The notes beneath the pieces are model-generated. The model had not been told where the DNA came from. It saw only the letters and a list, made by a program, of their open reading frames with translations, and made no database searches. Position numbers and translations under genes: made by a program. From Rhodohalobacter sulfatireducens (lineage in GTDB: Bacteria; Bacteroidota; Rhodothermia; Balneolales; Balneolaceae): 64,000 nt of DNA. Each line of letters opens with the position of its first letter. Position 1 is the first letter of the stretch. Positions 52,301-61,326 of this stretch are shown one piece after another. The DNA is taken from positions 186,001 to 250,000 of the forward strand of contig NZ_JAKLWS010000004.1 in NCBI RefSeq assembly GCF_022012475.1, written 5' to 3'.

Positions 52301-55300
52301 CCCCGTTCCCGCATTCAAGTGAGGGATATCCTGAAAGATGTTCAAAAGATTGAAATTCGGCAGAATGGCGATATAGGAATTCGGCGGAAGGATTTTTTGC
52401 TCATTGGTGAGAATATTTCTTGATGCTGTATCATTTGCCTGCTGCCAGCCGGCCAGGTCAATTGCTTTATCACTGACATTATACAGTTCGATATACTCAG
52501 TATAATTATCCGGCTCATTGTACATGATCTCATTGATTACAACATCACCCGGTTCGGCTGTTTCAATCAAATAGTAGGTGAATGAGACAGATGCTTGATC
52601 CAGTTCATTGCCAAAAATGTCAGGAATATCACTGACCGTTATAGTATAGGATTGCCCAGAATTAAGGGTTTCATCTAAAAACAGTACAGCTTCGGTACTG
52701 CTGGTAAAGGTAACTTCATCGATAGAAATGCCGCCACTTATATCAAAGTTACTTCGATAAATCTTTGCTTGATCCAATGCCCCTGAAAACAACACCCGAA
52801 TGCTCTTTTCGTCTATATAATCAGCACTCAGAAGCTTTGGTCCTTCTGTGTCGACATCAACCGAGTTTTCCTCACCCGGTGTTCCTTTGAGTATGGCCAG
52901 GGATTCGTTCCAGTTGTTCATATCGGAGCTAATGGCCCCTTGGTCAATTCGTTCGAGAGCCACTTCATCCCCACCCCACTCCGAACTGTATCGGAGGGAA
53001 TCGAGCGTAACGCCTTCGGCATTCGTGATGACAATCTCATCCCCGCTGTTTTTAAGCGCCGGAAGACTGCTGCCTGCATTAATAAAGTCAATATCCGGGA
53101 AAACGCTGAGTAGTTCTTCGTTGGGCAAAATAATCATGTATGATTCCGGTGGAAAATAGACCTGCCCTTCGGTCAAAACCCTGCGGGTAGCGGTGTCATT
53201 GGCCTGCTGCCAACCTGAAAGATTGAATACTTTATTACTGATATTATACAGCTCAACATATTCAGTATAACCATCCGGCTCATCATACATAAACTCATTG
53301 ATAACAATATCCCCAGGCTCGGATGTTTCAACAAAGTAGTAGGTAAAAGAGGCCTGATCTTCATCCAGTTCATTGCCAAAGATGTCGGGAATATTGGTGA
53401 CGGTGATTGTGTAGGATTGTCCTGAATTCATCTCCTCATCTAAAGAGAGTTCTGTCTGAGTTGAGTTGATGAATGAAACACCACTGATGGAGGGACTTCT
53501 GTTGATGTCAAAATTTCCGGTTGAAATCACATCTGTGTCCAACGATCCTCTGAAGGTGACCAAAACGGTTTCTGCATCTATAAATTCAGCCGATATAAGT
53601 ACGGGGGCATCATCCGGACTGACTGTGTTATCTTCGCCCGGAGTACCCAAATCTTCATCCAACGACTCGCCCCAATTGTTCGGATTGTTCGCCGGTGCAC
53701 CACTACTGCGACGTTCCAGTGCAATTTCAGAACCACCCCATGTCGTAGGATCGTACTCAATCATTTCCACCGGATCTCCATCAGGATCAAGAAATCGAAT
53801 TTGGTCTGATACAGTTTGAGTAAAACCGGGGAACTCTGTCATTTCAAACCAGGGCCCTGACCCAAACTGATCTTTTAACAGTTCTGAATCTTCCGTGATC
53901 ACGAGGTAACCTCCGGGTTCGATAGGCTGATCGAATTCAGTAATTGCACCACCTAAACTTGTTGAACCTTCCGCCCGAAGCAGTTCAAAATTTTTTATGG
54001 TTAAAAAACGACCGGATTGATTATAAAGCTCCACATATTGTGGATATCCACCGGGAGGGTTGTACATAAATTCGGTGATCAGAATATCGCCATCTTGGTA
54101 CTCATCAAACCGGAAAAAATCTGCTTTAGAATTATCCTCAATCTGCCAGCCTTCCGTTAAACTCTCCAAATCGTTCACAACGATTTCGTAACTGCCGGTT
54201 GAGAAAGAATCGCCAAAGGAAAGACGAACCGTTTCGGAATTGTCAAAGGTGAAGCTGGAGGGAGCCGTTCCATCTCCCAATTCAAAATCTGATAGATCAA
54301 CGGTTGAAACTTGCAAAGGCAGCGTGAACTGAACGAGCACATCGTTGGTGCCATCTGTTTCCGCAGACAGAATTCGAAATGGATTTTCGAACGTGAAATT
54401 AAACTCCTGCGTGCCAGAGACTTCATTACCGAAAATATCTTCCACATTTTGATAGCTAAATGTGTACTCAAACTGATCCTCCATGGTGTCATCCAGGTCA
54501 AACTTGAGCGTTCGAGGATCGGAAGTAAATTCAGCATTATTGATTACTTCCCCATTGTCCAAGCTAAAGTTACCGAGGTTGTCGACCGCATCATCAGACA
54601 GCGTTCTCGAAAATGTGATTCGCAATGTAGCTGGCGATGGAAAGGATGCCTCAACTGCTCTCGGTGGATTTGTCGGTTCTGTAATCGTGCTTGGTAATCC
54701 GGGCGAGCCTGTCAGAACATCTTCCGATTCAGCCCAGTTATCCCGGATGTCAGCTGAAACGTCAAATGAATAACGTTCGAGTGAGACCTCGTCGCCACCC
54801 CACTCACCGGCATCGTAGGTCAGTGATTCAATCTCTTCATCTTCATTTGTTTCGAGAATAATTTCATCGGAAGTTGTTAAAACCAGTTCTGGAAATTCAT
54901 CGGCCTCAACAAAATTTCGATCTCCAAACTGTTCTTCAAAAACCGGAACACCTCTCGTGATGACAAGATATTCACCCGATTCAATCGGCAGATCTTCATC
55001 AATGCTGATGTTCTCATCATTGATCGTAAAATTCCGCAGGTTCAGTAGTTTATCAGCCCTGTTGTGTATCTCTACGTATTGGGGACGATCGTAGGTGGCG
55101 GTTCGCCAGGATATCGGCACACGATAATAAAACTCGCTAATCACGAGATCGCCTGCATCATATTCATCAAACAATGTAAATTCAACGGTTGTACCTGTTT
55201 CGATTTGCCAATCTGAGTTGCTTGATATATTCTCGATTTCAAGTACGCGCTCACCTACATCAATCGGCGTGCTGTACGTGATTCGAACCTGGTCCGACTC

Positions 55301-56710
55301 TTCAAGGCTGACATTCTTTGGCGAACCAAAGCCTGTAATTTCAAAGTCTTCCTTATCAAGAGTTGCATAATCGATATTCTGCGAGAATGTGATTTCGAAT
55401 TCGGTACGGCTCAAATATTCAAAATCTGTGACGAAGAAAGGATTGGAAACCGTGAAATCGAATTCCCTTGCACCGACAATGGGCCAGTCGTCTGTGCTGG
55501 TCACATTCCGAATGGTAAGTTCATAATCTCCAATTGCCAGTGAAGAGTCCAAATTCATGTAAATCGTATTAGGTTCGGATGTATCGTCATAATCAATGGA
55601 ATTTGGGTTGATTCCACCTGTGGAGCTGGCATCTTCCGTGATCTCAAAATCTGTCAGGTTCCAGGATGTTTCAGCCGGTGGTTCGGTAAACTCAACGGAG
55701 ATACGGTTTGATGTTTCCACATTAACAGACACTACTTCAAAGGGATTGGTGACTGAAATATCTGCCTCTGAGTCTGCCGGAATCATACCGCCGTAAATGT
55801 TATCTACATCATTTACCGTTAGGGTGTAGTTGCCGTCCGGTAAAACCGAGTCGTAATTCAATCGAACGGTGAAATCATCCTCCGGGCTTACAGATGTCGG
55901 ATTCCCAAGTCCGCCATCAATTGAAAAATCAGTGGGATCAAGAGAAGTATTGTCTATTTGATAATTGAAAGTGACGTCGATTTCAGTGGCAGATGATACT
56001 TCAGCCGAAACTACATCAAAGGGTTCTGAGTTTTCAATAGAAATGTCATCAATAAAAAATTGATCTGCTCGGGAGGATGTATATTCTAAATAAAACCCAA
56101 AGTGACGGGAAGAGGTATGCATATTATCATTAGTAGTACCAACCAAACTTGGACTACCGCCATATCCTGAAGATTCATAAAGACTCCATGTGCCTGAATT
56201 ATCTCTTGTTACTCGAACCTGGAATGGCCCACCTGATGAGAGGTCTAATGTGCCCGTTAAAATTTCATTGCTGCTTCCATTTGTGTATCTCAGTAGTTTG
56301 AATCGATCATCTGATCCGCCTTCTCCATATCTTATCGCGTAACCATTTACATCTCCTTCAAAATCATCCGTATCTGAGATCAAGAAAATTTCACTAAAGT
56401 TCGATCCTGAGGGTGGAAAGTTCAGGTCTATAAAAAATTCCCATACGCCATTTGTTGTCGTAGACTCAGTTCTTATTTGAGTAGAACCTTCATCCGATAA
56501 ATTCAATCTCAGAAGATTATTCCCATTAACTTCTTCAAAACTAAAATCTAAAAGATCCCCCGTCCATTCTGGATTTTGTGTGAGATCTTCATCTTCAAAA
56601 TCATCCTCCAATATAGTTTGCTGTGCTGAAGCCTTGGTAACCATAATCAGCATAAGGAAAATGGAAACCAGTACTTTTCGAAATGTAGCGTTCCGTTTTA
56701 GTCCCATCAC
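49316..56710 (-). CDS. giant secreted protein with seven lamin-tail domains
   Basis: A 2,464-residue exported protein: signal peptide ending KASAQ, an N-terminal concanavalin-like region (about 30-230), then SbsA/Big_5-like Ig units with the recurring YEITI.DI.GN pattern, alternating with seven lamin-tail domains. Each of these starts GD/GQ-ILINEFMYxPP and continues YVELYN, with WGGDxVALER later. The C-terminal module FTPNPFSPDGDGFEDNLLINYS and VRIYDRFGRLVRKL is FlgD/gliding-type, with the end LSFKETVVIARKF. Surface attachment or secretion by a type IX-like route is likely. Probably an adhesin or matrix-bound protein; no enzymatic domain is visible. Confidence 0.85.
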   Translation of the reverse strand: MMGLKRNATFRKVLVSIFLMLIMVTKASAQQTILEDDFEDEDLTQNPEWTGDLLDFSFEEVNGNNLLRLNLSDEGSTQIRTESTTTNGVWEFFIDLNFPPSGSNFSEIFLISDTDDFEGDVNGYAIRYGEGGSDDRFKLLRYTNGSSNEILTGTLDLSSGGPFQVRVTRDNSGTWSLYESSGYGGSPSLVGTTNDNMHTSSRHFGFYLEYTSSRADQFFIDDISIENSEPFDVVSAEVSSATEIDVTFNYQIDNTSLDPTDFSIDGGLGNPTSVSPEDDFTVRLNYDSVLPDGNYTLTVNDVDNIYGGMIPADSEADISVTNPFEVVSVNVETSNRISVEFTEPPAETSWNLTDFEITEDASSTGGINPNSIDYDDTSEPNTIYMNLDSSLAIGDYELTIRNVTSTDDWPIVGAREFDFTVSNPFFVTDFEYLSRTEFEITFSQNIDYATLDKEDFEITGFGSPKNVSLEESDQVRITYSTPIDVGERVLEIENISSNSDWQIETGTTVEFTLFDEYDAGDLVISEFYYRVPISWRTATYDRPQYVEIHNRADKLLNLRNFTINDENISIDEDLPIESGEYLVITRGVPVFEEQFGDRNFVEADEFPELVLTTSDEIILETNEDEEIESLTYDAGEWGGDEVSLERYSFDVSADIRDNWAESEDVLTGSPGLPSTITEPTNPPRAVEASFPSPATLRITFSRTLSDDAVDNLGNFSLDNGEVINNAEFTSDPRTLKFDLDDTMEDQFEYTFSYQNVEDIFGNEVSGTQEFNFTFENPFRILSAETDGTNDVLVQFTLPLQVSTVDLSDFELGDGTAPSSFTFDNSETVRLSFGDSFSTGSYEIVVNDLESLTEGWQIEDNSKADFFRFDEYQDGDILITEFMYNPPGGYPQYVELYNQSGRFLTIKNFELLRAEGSTSLGGAITEFDQPIEPGGYLVITEDSELLKDQFGSGPWFEMTEFPGFTQTVSDQIRFLDPDGDPVEMIEYDPTTWGGSEIALERRSSGAPANNPNNWGESLDEDLGTPGEDNTVSPDDAPVLISAEFIDAETVLVTFRGSLDTDVISTGNFDINRSPSISGVSFINSTQTELSLDEEMNSGQSYTITVTNIPDIFGNELDEDQASFTYYFVETSEPGDIVINEFMYDEPDGYTEYVELYNISNKVFNLSGWQQANDTATRRVLTEGQVYFPPESYMIILPNEELLSVFPDIDFINAGSSLPALKNSGDEIVITNAEGVTLDSLRYSSEWGGDEVALERIDQGAISSDMNNWNESLAILKGTPGEENSVDVDTEGPKLLSADYIDEKSIRVLFSGALDQAKIYRSNFDISGGISIDEVTFTSSTEAVLFLDETLNSGQSYTITVSDIPDIFGNELDQASVSFTYYLIETAEPGDVVINEIMYNEPDNYTEYIELYNVSDKAIDLAGWQQANDTASRNILTNEQKILPPNSYIAILPNFNLLNIFQDIPHLNAGTGLSTLKNGGDNVVVANAEGVIIDSLRYRPEWGGDGVSLERRRANRSSLYSENWADSPSEDFGTPGLPNEIEGDFNFIAVGARSISPTSVRVEFNANVSNSNVDPAFFAVDGTRPNSVILETNQILLLEFSDPLESGQRTLVIDDNLRSAGGFSIGEDLEIQFTIFDTFSDGDILINEFMYRPPSGYVRYVELINTSSKLLNLRKWRLQRRDVTGDSERIISEDDLALEPGELIVLTEDSEALQKIFGERNIIELSNFPTFTLTVADQIRLFTNSGSMADSLQYEPSEWGGNGVALERLSYDVESTIRENWAESPNELLGTPGLPNEAEPDVSPPEIVSAAQYQDQGFILTFNERLNSDQATDDENYNITPNLPISMIALDRNEVILFAGDELVNDQEYEITISRIGDIFGNEIESVTVSVRYLEFGDIAPGQVVINEIMYEPSDDSSAEFIEIFNRTDSNYDLSGWLLGDSTDETEIPRGVNIRKHETLVFTDSQHLADDSNKFVFVPDFQSLNNSGDAITLKKSTGSVIDSLYYQADWGVDEPGISLERKDPAGLSTDPGNWESSTSERGSTPGMENSIFEIDESAPEILFANFIHQDSIEVEFNEYVDLALGGENKLAKGGGVQKQAQFNARFLLNGTSAELLYYDEDSGDRVILDGSVVSRGEEVTLSVENLGDYKGNMATQLQQPIAQPISEGDIIFNEIMFDPISEERDGLPDQSQYVEIYNRRSYAISLEGFVLHDEPDEDGEVSIIEPIRSHRQWLPANGYALIYPEPEDIPFTNSRTADFFGLSGNMQEFAIQTDRTTLSLTNTGRQIYLADSTMQTIDMVAYVPEWHNPNIVDTKGISLERINPNFETNDEANWGSNSTPLGGSPGSENSIYQGSEQTISGNDLDFTPNPFSPDGDGFEDNLLINYSFDEPDYLIKVRIYDRFGRLVRKLAEAKRAGFKGSLIWDGKNDDGLRNRVGIYIVLLEAYNSANGKNLSFKETVVIARKF

Positions 56711-56873
56711 AATTGCAACGTAGTTTTGATGAATAGATACTCTGAAAACGCATATTGACTGTAACTACCTGTTTCGGATTACAGTCAAATAAATCTCCTT
56801 CAATATCAATGAAGGCATGTTTATGTGTTAATAATCACAATACATGAAGAAATGACTCAATCGTAAAAAAGCA

Positions 56874-56937
56874 GGAGTTGTGGTTCTCCACCACAACTCC
56901 CGGAAGGACTTGAGAAGTGTGCTCAATCACTTCTCAA
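56874..56937 (-). terminator. two tandem hairpins before the giant gene
   Basis: GGAGTTGTGG-TTCTCCA-CCACAACTCC (56874-56900) is a perfect 10-base stem and on the minus strand is followed by TGCTTTTTTACG, a convincing terminator. Next to it TTGAGAAGTG...CACTTCTCAA (56910-56937) is a second perfect 10-base stem. They lie 164 bases before the giant gene, so they either end a transcript from 60528-57562 or act as an attenuator. Confidence 0.6.
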
Positions 56938-57062
56938 TTTTCTCTTTGTGTTCGTGTTCTCATTAGTATGAACCATAAATGCGAAAAACCTTACAAAATT
57001 TTCTCAATTTTCTTGCAAAAAATTTATTTTAACCCTCAACAATAATTCTACTCCTTCAAATT

Positions 57063-57443
57063 TTGCAGAAAAAACCCATACCATTTCACCTATCAGTTAA
57101 TCAAGGCTTTGCTGAAGCACAAGGATTGATTCACGTTAAAAAATCAAGTCTTGTGCTTGAATTTGAAATTAAAGATGCAATTGGCGGATTTATTAAGTCG
57201 GATTTAAAGGAGGTGGAAATTCCTTTTGATGAGATTGAATCGATTGCCTATAAAAAAGGTATATGGGGAGGCACAGTAAAAATCGAAGGAAATTCCATGC
57301 GAACGTTTGAAGAGATTCCTGAATCGGAACAGGGCAGATGTGAACTAAAAATAAAACGAAAAGATCGTAATGAGGCAGAAACGTCCATCAGTTCTGCACG
57401 AGTCGCCCTCTCAGAATATAAGTTGGACAAGCTCGATGAATGA
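57063..57443 (+). CDS. conserved-looking protein of unknown function
   Basis: A 126-residue frame from TTG at 57063; an in-frame stop at 57030 leaves no ATG upstream. The protein reads well (HLSVNQGFAEAQGLIHVKKSSLVLEFEIKDAIGG, VEIPFDEIESIAYKKGIWGGTVKIEG, GRCELKIKRKDRNEAETSISSARVAL) and suggests a PH-like beta-barrel fold with a final helix. No signal peptide. I cannot name a family. The terminator hairpin upstream would end minus-strand RNA that crosses this gene. The start codon is uncertain. Confidence 0.55.
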   Translation: MQKKPIPFHLSVNQGFAEAQGLIHVKKSSLVLEFEIKDAIGGFIKSDLKEVEIPFDEIESIAYKKGIWGGTVKIEGNSMRTFEEIPESEQGRCELKIKRKDRNEAETSISSARVALSEYKLDKLDE

Positions 57444-57483
57444 ACAGACTTGAGAATTGAGAGATGAGGCAGATTCTGAGATA

Positions 57484-57504
57484 GCGCGAGCGTCTCGCTC
57501 GTGC
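57484..57504. repeat. GC-rich palindromic repeat
   Basis: GCGCGAGCGTCTCGCTCGTGC is a near-perfect palindrome in the gap after the plus-strand gene. A related degenerate stretch is at 47503-47610. Probably a dispersed REP-like repeat. Confidence 0.45.
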
Positions 57505-57561
57505 TTGGAAAATATTGATTTAATTGGCTACGTCACTACGGCTCTCAAATCTCACTTCCGC

Positions 57562-60528
57562 TTAAAACGGAACCACCGCTTTTACCCTGTAGTAAAGATC
57601 CACAAAATCATCCTCAAAAAGATCATTCACCGGTTGTGCTATCCCAACTGAGTGCGCAAAGCTCAATCCAAAAACTCGTAGCTCATTCTTAATTTCTGCA
57701 CCGGCGCCCCATCTATCAATTGTCGTTGCAGATCCATCCTCTTGAATGGCATCACCAACGATAGCTGCATCTGTAAATAATGTCAGTGAGGTCGATCCGA
57801 GACGGATCAAACCAAGTATTTCTGTTTGAAGGGAAGGGATAAATGGCATTCTGTACTCAGCAGATCCAAAGAGTACGCGTTTTCCGGCTACATATTTTCG
57901 ATAACCGCGAACCCGTTCGGAATCATTAAAAAACTGTACAAATACCTGGTCCGGCAGGGTGATTGTGATATTGTCATACCGGGTTAAACCGATATCATTC
58001 TGTGGAAAAGGCCTCCCCCATTGCTGTTGATATCGAGCCTGCAAATAAACCCGTTGAGTGCCAATGGATGGCAGGGTCGTGTATGTGTTAATGTCTGCTT
58101 CTAGATAGCGAACATCCGAGCCCAAAACTTTGTCAGCCCCAAGTAAACTGGCTTTTATCCCATACCCGTCTAATGGATGAATAGCATTGTTTTTCCAGGG
58201 TTTCTGCTTTTGGAGTGACCATTCAATTTTTAGATCGGTTTGTCGTCCCTTTACAGGTGTGGGAAGTACCGGGCCGTTTTCAAAATCCTCGCGATCTATT
58301 GGATTTACGAGAACATGCCTAATTCGAGCGGTAAACCACGAAGATTGATATGATTTACTGAAGGAGTCAATTGGCCACGAAACCATTACTTCTCCACCGA
58401 TCAATTTCTCCATCAGGTAACGACTGCCATAAAATCGTGAATTTGCAGGAAGATTGTATGCCGAAAATGTAAGACTCGGAAAAAATTGATTATTCTGATA
58501 ATTGACAGCTCCATACGAATTCTCCTTTGTATTGGGAAATGAAAGCGAGCCGAAAGCCGTGAAAAGATGTTTTCCGATCGGTTCGAGCCAGTTCGTTGTT
58601 CCGCCAATCCCCCAGTGGTCCGGACCGGCATAATATGGCAGAGCAATTGTAGCTGCATGCGTGATATTTCGAAGCGGTCGATATTCGTACTGGTCAACCA
58701 TTTTTAACGGATCAGCTTCAATATCGAACGGAATTTCATGTGGTGGAGATTTTAAACGCCAACTTGAATAAGCTTGAGGAACTTCAACTGGCTGTGATGC
58801 CGGCTTACGGTTCACATCAATCCAATAAGCATGATCCCGATTTTTAGTTTCACTTGCCTCAATTAAGAACTGTTGATAATCAACTGAGTCGGTTTCTGAA
58901 ATCCATCCAAACAGGTCCCCGCCCGTAAACAAGTTTGTGACGCGCCGGGAGGAGTCTGATTCAAAGTCATACACAAATACATTCGGCACCTCATCTCTGA
59001 GCGAACTGAATGCAAATTGCTTCTGATCCGGACTTAAAATCGGCCGATGATTGTCCCCTTTCCCATCATCTAAAAGAACTCGCTCCTCTCCATTTTCAGG
59101 ATTCAATAGAATAAACCGGCGATTCAAATTTTCATCAAACTTATAGAGGAGCCATCGATTTTTATCCGGAAGCCAAGTCGGCCAAGCAAGCTGAACATCA
59201 GACTGGTAATTTGTAATTCTGCTCTCTTTACCTGATTCTAAATCTTTGATGAACAGATTACCAATTCCGTCTTCATTTACGATATAGGCAATTTGTTCAT
59301 CATTTTCTCCCTGTGTTGGAAAAGCCGCCTTCCGGCTTATAGTGATTCTCTTTTCCTCTCCACTTTCAACATTTAGCAAATAGATATCATTATAAAGTGA
59401 TGAATTCTCACCCCTGGATAGACGTGAATAATACAGTGATTTCCCATCTCTGCTCCAGCTCATATCATAGTTAATACTTCCTTCTGCTACTTTTCGATAT
59501 TCTTTTGTCGAATCGTTTTTAACGATATAGAGAGAGCGAACCGGGCGGGAAAGTGACTGTATAGAATTTATTGCAATCAGCCTGTCATCAGGACTCACTG
59601 TCATATCACGGTAATATTGACCCGGCAAATCAAAAGGTTCTGTACCTAACGAATCCGTCCGTTCCATACCTGCTGCTACCGTATTGTAGTACACATTTAC
59701 ATGTTTGAGCCAATCATCGTAAAACGAATCATAACCGCCATCAACGTATTCATTAAAAGCCTCATCAAAGTCGTGATATTCAAGCAACCCAAGTTTTTTA
59801 TCTCGCCAGGAAAGCATATCCACCAAAGTACTGTCACCATATTTTTCGGTGAAGTATCGTAGTTGTGAATTTCCCACGGCATACATCAATGCACCATTTT
59901 CAATAGACTGACCATCCCTAAAATTTGGACTATTGTCGAAAATGGCTTTTCTGAGCCATCGATCTCCTCTCTGCGAATTCCATTCTTCCGTTTCATATTG
60001 TGCGAGTCCCTCCGTCCAATGACGTTCAATGGGTGTAGCGATGAGGAATTGCAGAATCCCCATATCCGACCACACGGCTTTATAGTGAAAAATATGACCC
60101 AATTCATGGGAAATAACATGTCTGAGCCATTTTACACTTCCATTTCGCCCGGCCCTGAATCCATTCAGATTGACCCACATCATGGAATATCCCCGCCCCA
60201 TTGGATTGGCAAAACCGTTTTCAATTTCATCTTCATCAGAAAAGTATAGCCGCACTTTTTCTGTAAATGTGACTCCCATATTCTTTGAGAGAGCATCATA
60301 AGATTCTTCGGCAATGGTACCAGCCAACGTTTCAATTCCTGATATTCTGTCTGGATAGATGATCTTGAAGTGTTCCGTTTCAAGAACCTGCCAATCCAAT
60401 TCAGGATGATTTCGGCTATTGAATATATTGAACCCCTGGGAGAAACTGTCAAAGGCAGTAAAACAACAAATCAAAAGGAAAAAGCCGAACTTGATCGCAA
60501 AGCTTTTTGAATAGTGAATTTGTACCAT
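57562..60528 (-). CDS. exported metallopeptidase-like / WD40 propeller / outer-membrane barrel protein
   Basis: 988 residues with three parts. After a signal peptide (to about residue 31) comes a gluzincin-like domain with HELGH at 141-145 and WTEGLAQYETEEW, whose Glu173 fits the third zinc ligand. Residues about 300-600 are TolB/PD40 propeller repeats (SPDDRLIAINS, SRDGKSLYYSRLS, SPDQKQFAFSSLRD). Residues about 640-988 look like a beta-barrel of the surface-antigen type ending in Phe988. The protein probably anchors in the outer membrane and displays a peptidase plus propeller. Targets are unknown. Confidence 0.8.
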   Translation of the reverse strand: MVQIHYSKSFAIKFGFFLLICCFTAFDSFSQGFNIFNSRNHPELDWQVLETEHFKIIYPDRISGIETLAGTIAEESYDALSKNMGVTFTEKVRLYFSDEDEIENGFANPMGRGYSMMWVNLNGFRAGRNGSVKWLRHVISHELGHIFHYKAVWSDMGILQFLIATPIERHWTEGLAQYETEEWNSQRGDRWLRKAIFDNSPNFRDGQSIENGALMYAVGNSQLRYFTEKYGDSTLVDMLSWRDKKLGLLEYHDFDEAFNEYVDGGYDSFYDDWLKHVNVYYNTVAAGMERTDSLGTEPFDLPGQYYRDMTVSPDDRLIAINSIQSLSRPVRSLYIVKNDSTKEYRKVAEGSINYDMSWSRDGKSLYYSRLSRGENSSLYNDIYLLNVESGEEKRITISRKAAFPTQGENDEQIAYIVNEDGIGNLFIKDLESGKESRITNYQSDVQLAWPTWLPDKNRWLLYKFDENLNRRFILLNPENGEERVLLDDGKGDNHRPILSPDQKQFAFSSLRDEVPNVFVYDFESDSSRRVTNLFTGGDLFGWISETDSVDYQQFLIEASETKNRDHAYWIDVNRKPASQPVEVPQAYSSWRLKSPPHEIPFDIEADPLKMVDQYEYRPLRNITHAATIALPYYAGPDHWGIGGTTNWLEPIGKHLFTAFGSLSFPNTKENSYGAVNYQNNQFFPSLTFSAYNLPANSRFYGSRYLMEKLIGGEVMVSWPIDSFSKSYQSSWFTARIRHVLVNPIDREDFENGPVLPTPVKGRQTDLKIEWSLQKQKPWKNNAIHPLDGYGIKASLLGADKVLGSDVRYLEADINTYTTLPSIGTQRVYLQARYQQQWGRPFPQNDIGLTRYDNITITLPDQVFVQFFNDSERVRGYRKYVAGKRVLFGSAEYRMPFIPSLQTEILGLIRLGSTSLTLFTDAAIVGDAIQEDGSATTIDRWGAGAEIKNELRVFGLSFAHSVGIAQPVNDLFEDDFVDLYYRVKAVVPF

Positions 60529-60555
60529 AAATATGGAGACCTGTTTTGAAACGTA

Positions 60556-60966
60556 CTAAGTTAACAGGTTTGTAATTGAATTACCGTTTTTCAATCGATA
60601 CACACTAAAATCCCGGTCCAGTGTAATAATGTTTCCAATATCTCTCGATTCTGCTACTTCCAGTAATGTTGTATCAGCAAAATCAGCAGGGAGATCGGAA
60701 TATTTTTCCATCTTTTCCCGAATGCCACCAATCTGCCATTGCTCCAGGTTATGAATCTCAATCCCGCCGTCACGAACCCAATCTAAAAAATCCAGTTGAG
60801 TCTTAGTATTGAAATCAAGCATGTAACTTACTTCGGTCAGAACTGGCCAGGTAGAAATCAGGCGACCCTCATATTCTCTCAAAAAATTCAGGACCTTTAA
60901 ATGATATTGATCGCTGTTGTCAAACAGAGCAATTACAGGGCCGGCATCAATCAGACTGTTTTTCAC
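60556..60966 (-). CDS. vapC: VapC-type PIN-domain toxin
   Basis: A 136-residue PIN nuclease, probably acting on RNA. Acidic residues that should bind magnesium are present: Asp7 in LIDAGPVIALFDNSD, Glu45 in PVLTEVSYML, Asp98 in FADTTLLEVAES and Asp117 in TLDRDFSVY. The start overlaps the antitoxin gene by 20 bases, as in many VapBC pairs. Nothing suggests inactivation. Confidence 0.88.
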   Translation of the reverse strand: MKNSLIDAGPVIALFDNSDQYHLKVLNFLREYEGRLISTWPVLTEVSYMLDFNTKTQLDFLDWVRDGGIEIHNLEQWQIGGIREKMEKYSDLPADFADTTLLEVAESRDIGNIITLDRDFSVYRLKNGNSITNLLT

Positions 60967-61195
60967 GGATTTTCTCTTTTATTCTCGATTTGTATGTAGT
61001 GGAACGATCTTTTTCTCCACTTCCCCGTTTTCCAAAATATTCTTCTCCGATATCGTAGGGACGATTATATTTCTTCTCTTTGGAGATATACTCTACTAAT
61101 GCCTCTTTGATAATATTTGACCGAGATACTTTCTTTTGCTCGGCAAGTGACTTCAACTCTTTTTCAATCTCATCCGGTAATCGAACGGAACGCAT
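60947..61195 (-). CDS. ribbon-helix-helix antitoxin
   Basis: An 82-residue partner of the PIN toxin. The N-terminal half is a CopG/Arc-type ribbon-helix-helix (SVRLPDEIEKELKSLAEQKKVSRSNIIKEALVEYIS); the basic C-terminal half would wrap the toxin. The antitoxin comes first and overlaps the toxin by 20 bases, so the pair is coupled and likely self-repressed through DNA upstream of 61195. Confidence 0.85.
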   Translation of the reverse strand: MRSVRLPDEIEKELKSLAEQKKVSRSNIIKEALVEYISKEKKYNRPYDIGEEYFGKRGSGEKDRSTTYKSRIKEKIREKQSD

Positions 61196-61326
61196 AACTT
61201 TACTAATTTACTTGATTATTGTTATACAAAATGTACTACAAATCTGGTGAGTTTACAAATATTTAATTTTCAGATAGATATCTGAATTGATTATTCTTCA
61301 TAAAAATAATTAATCAACTTTTTTCT

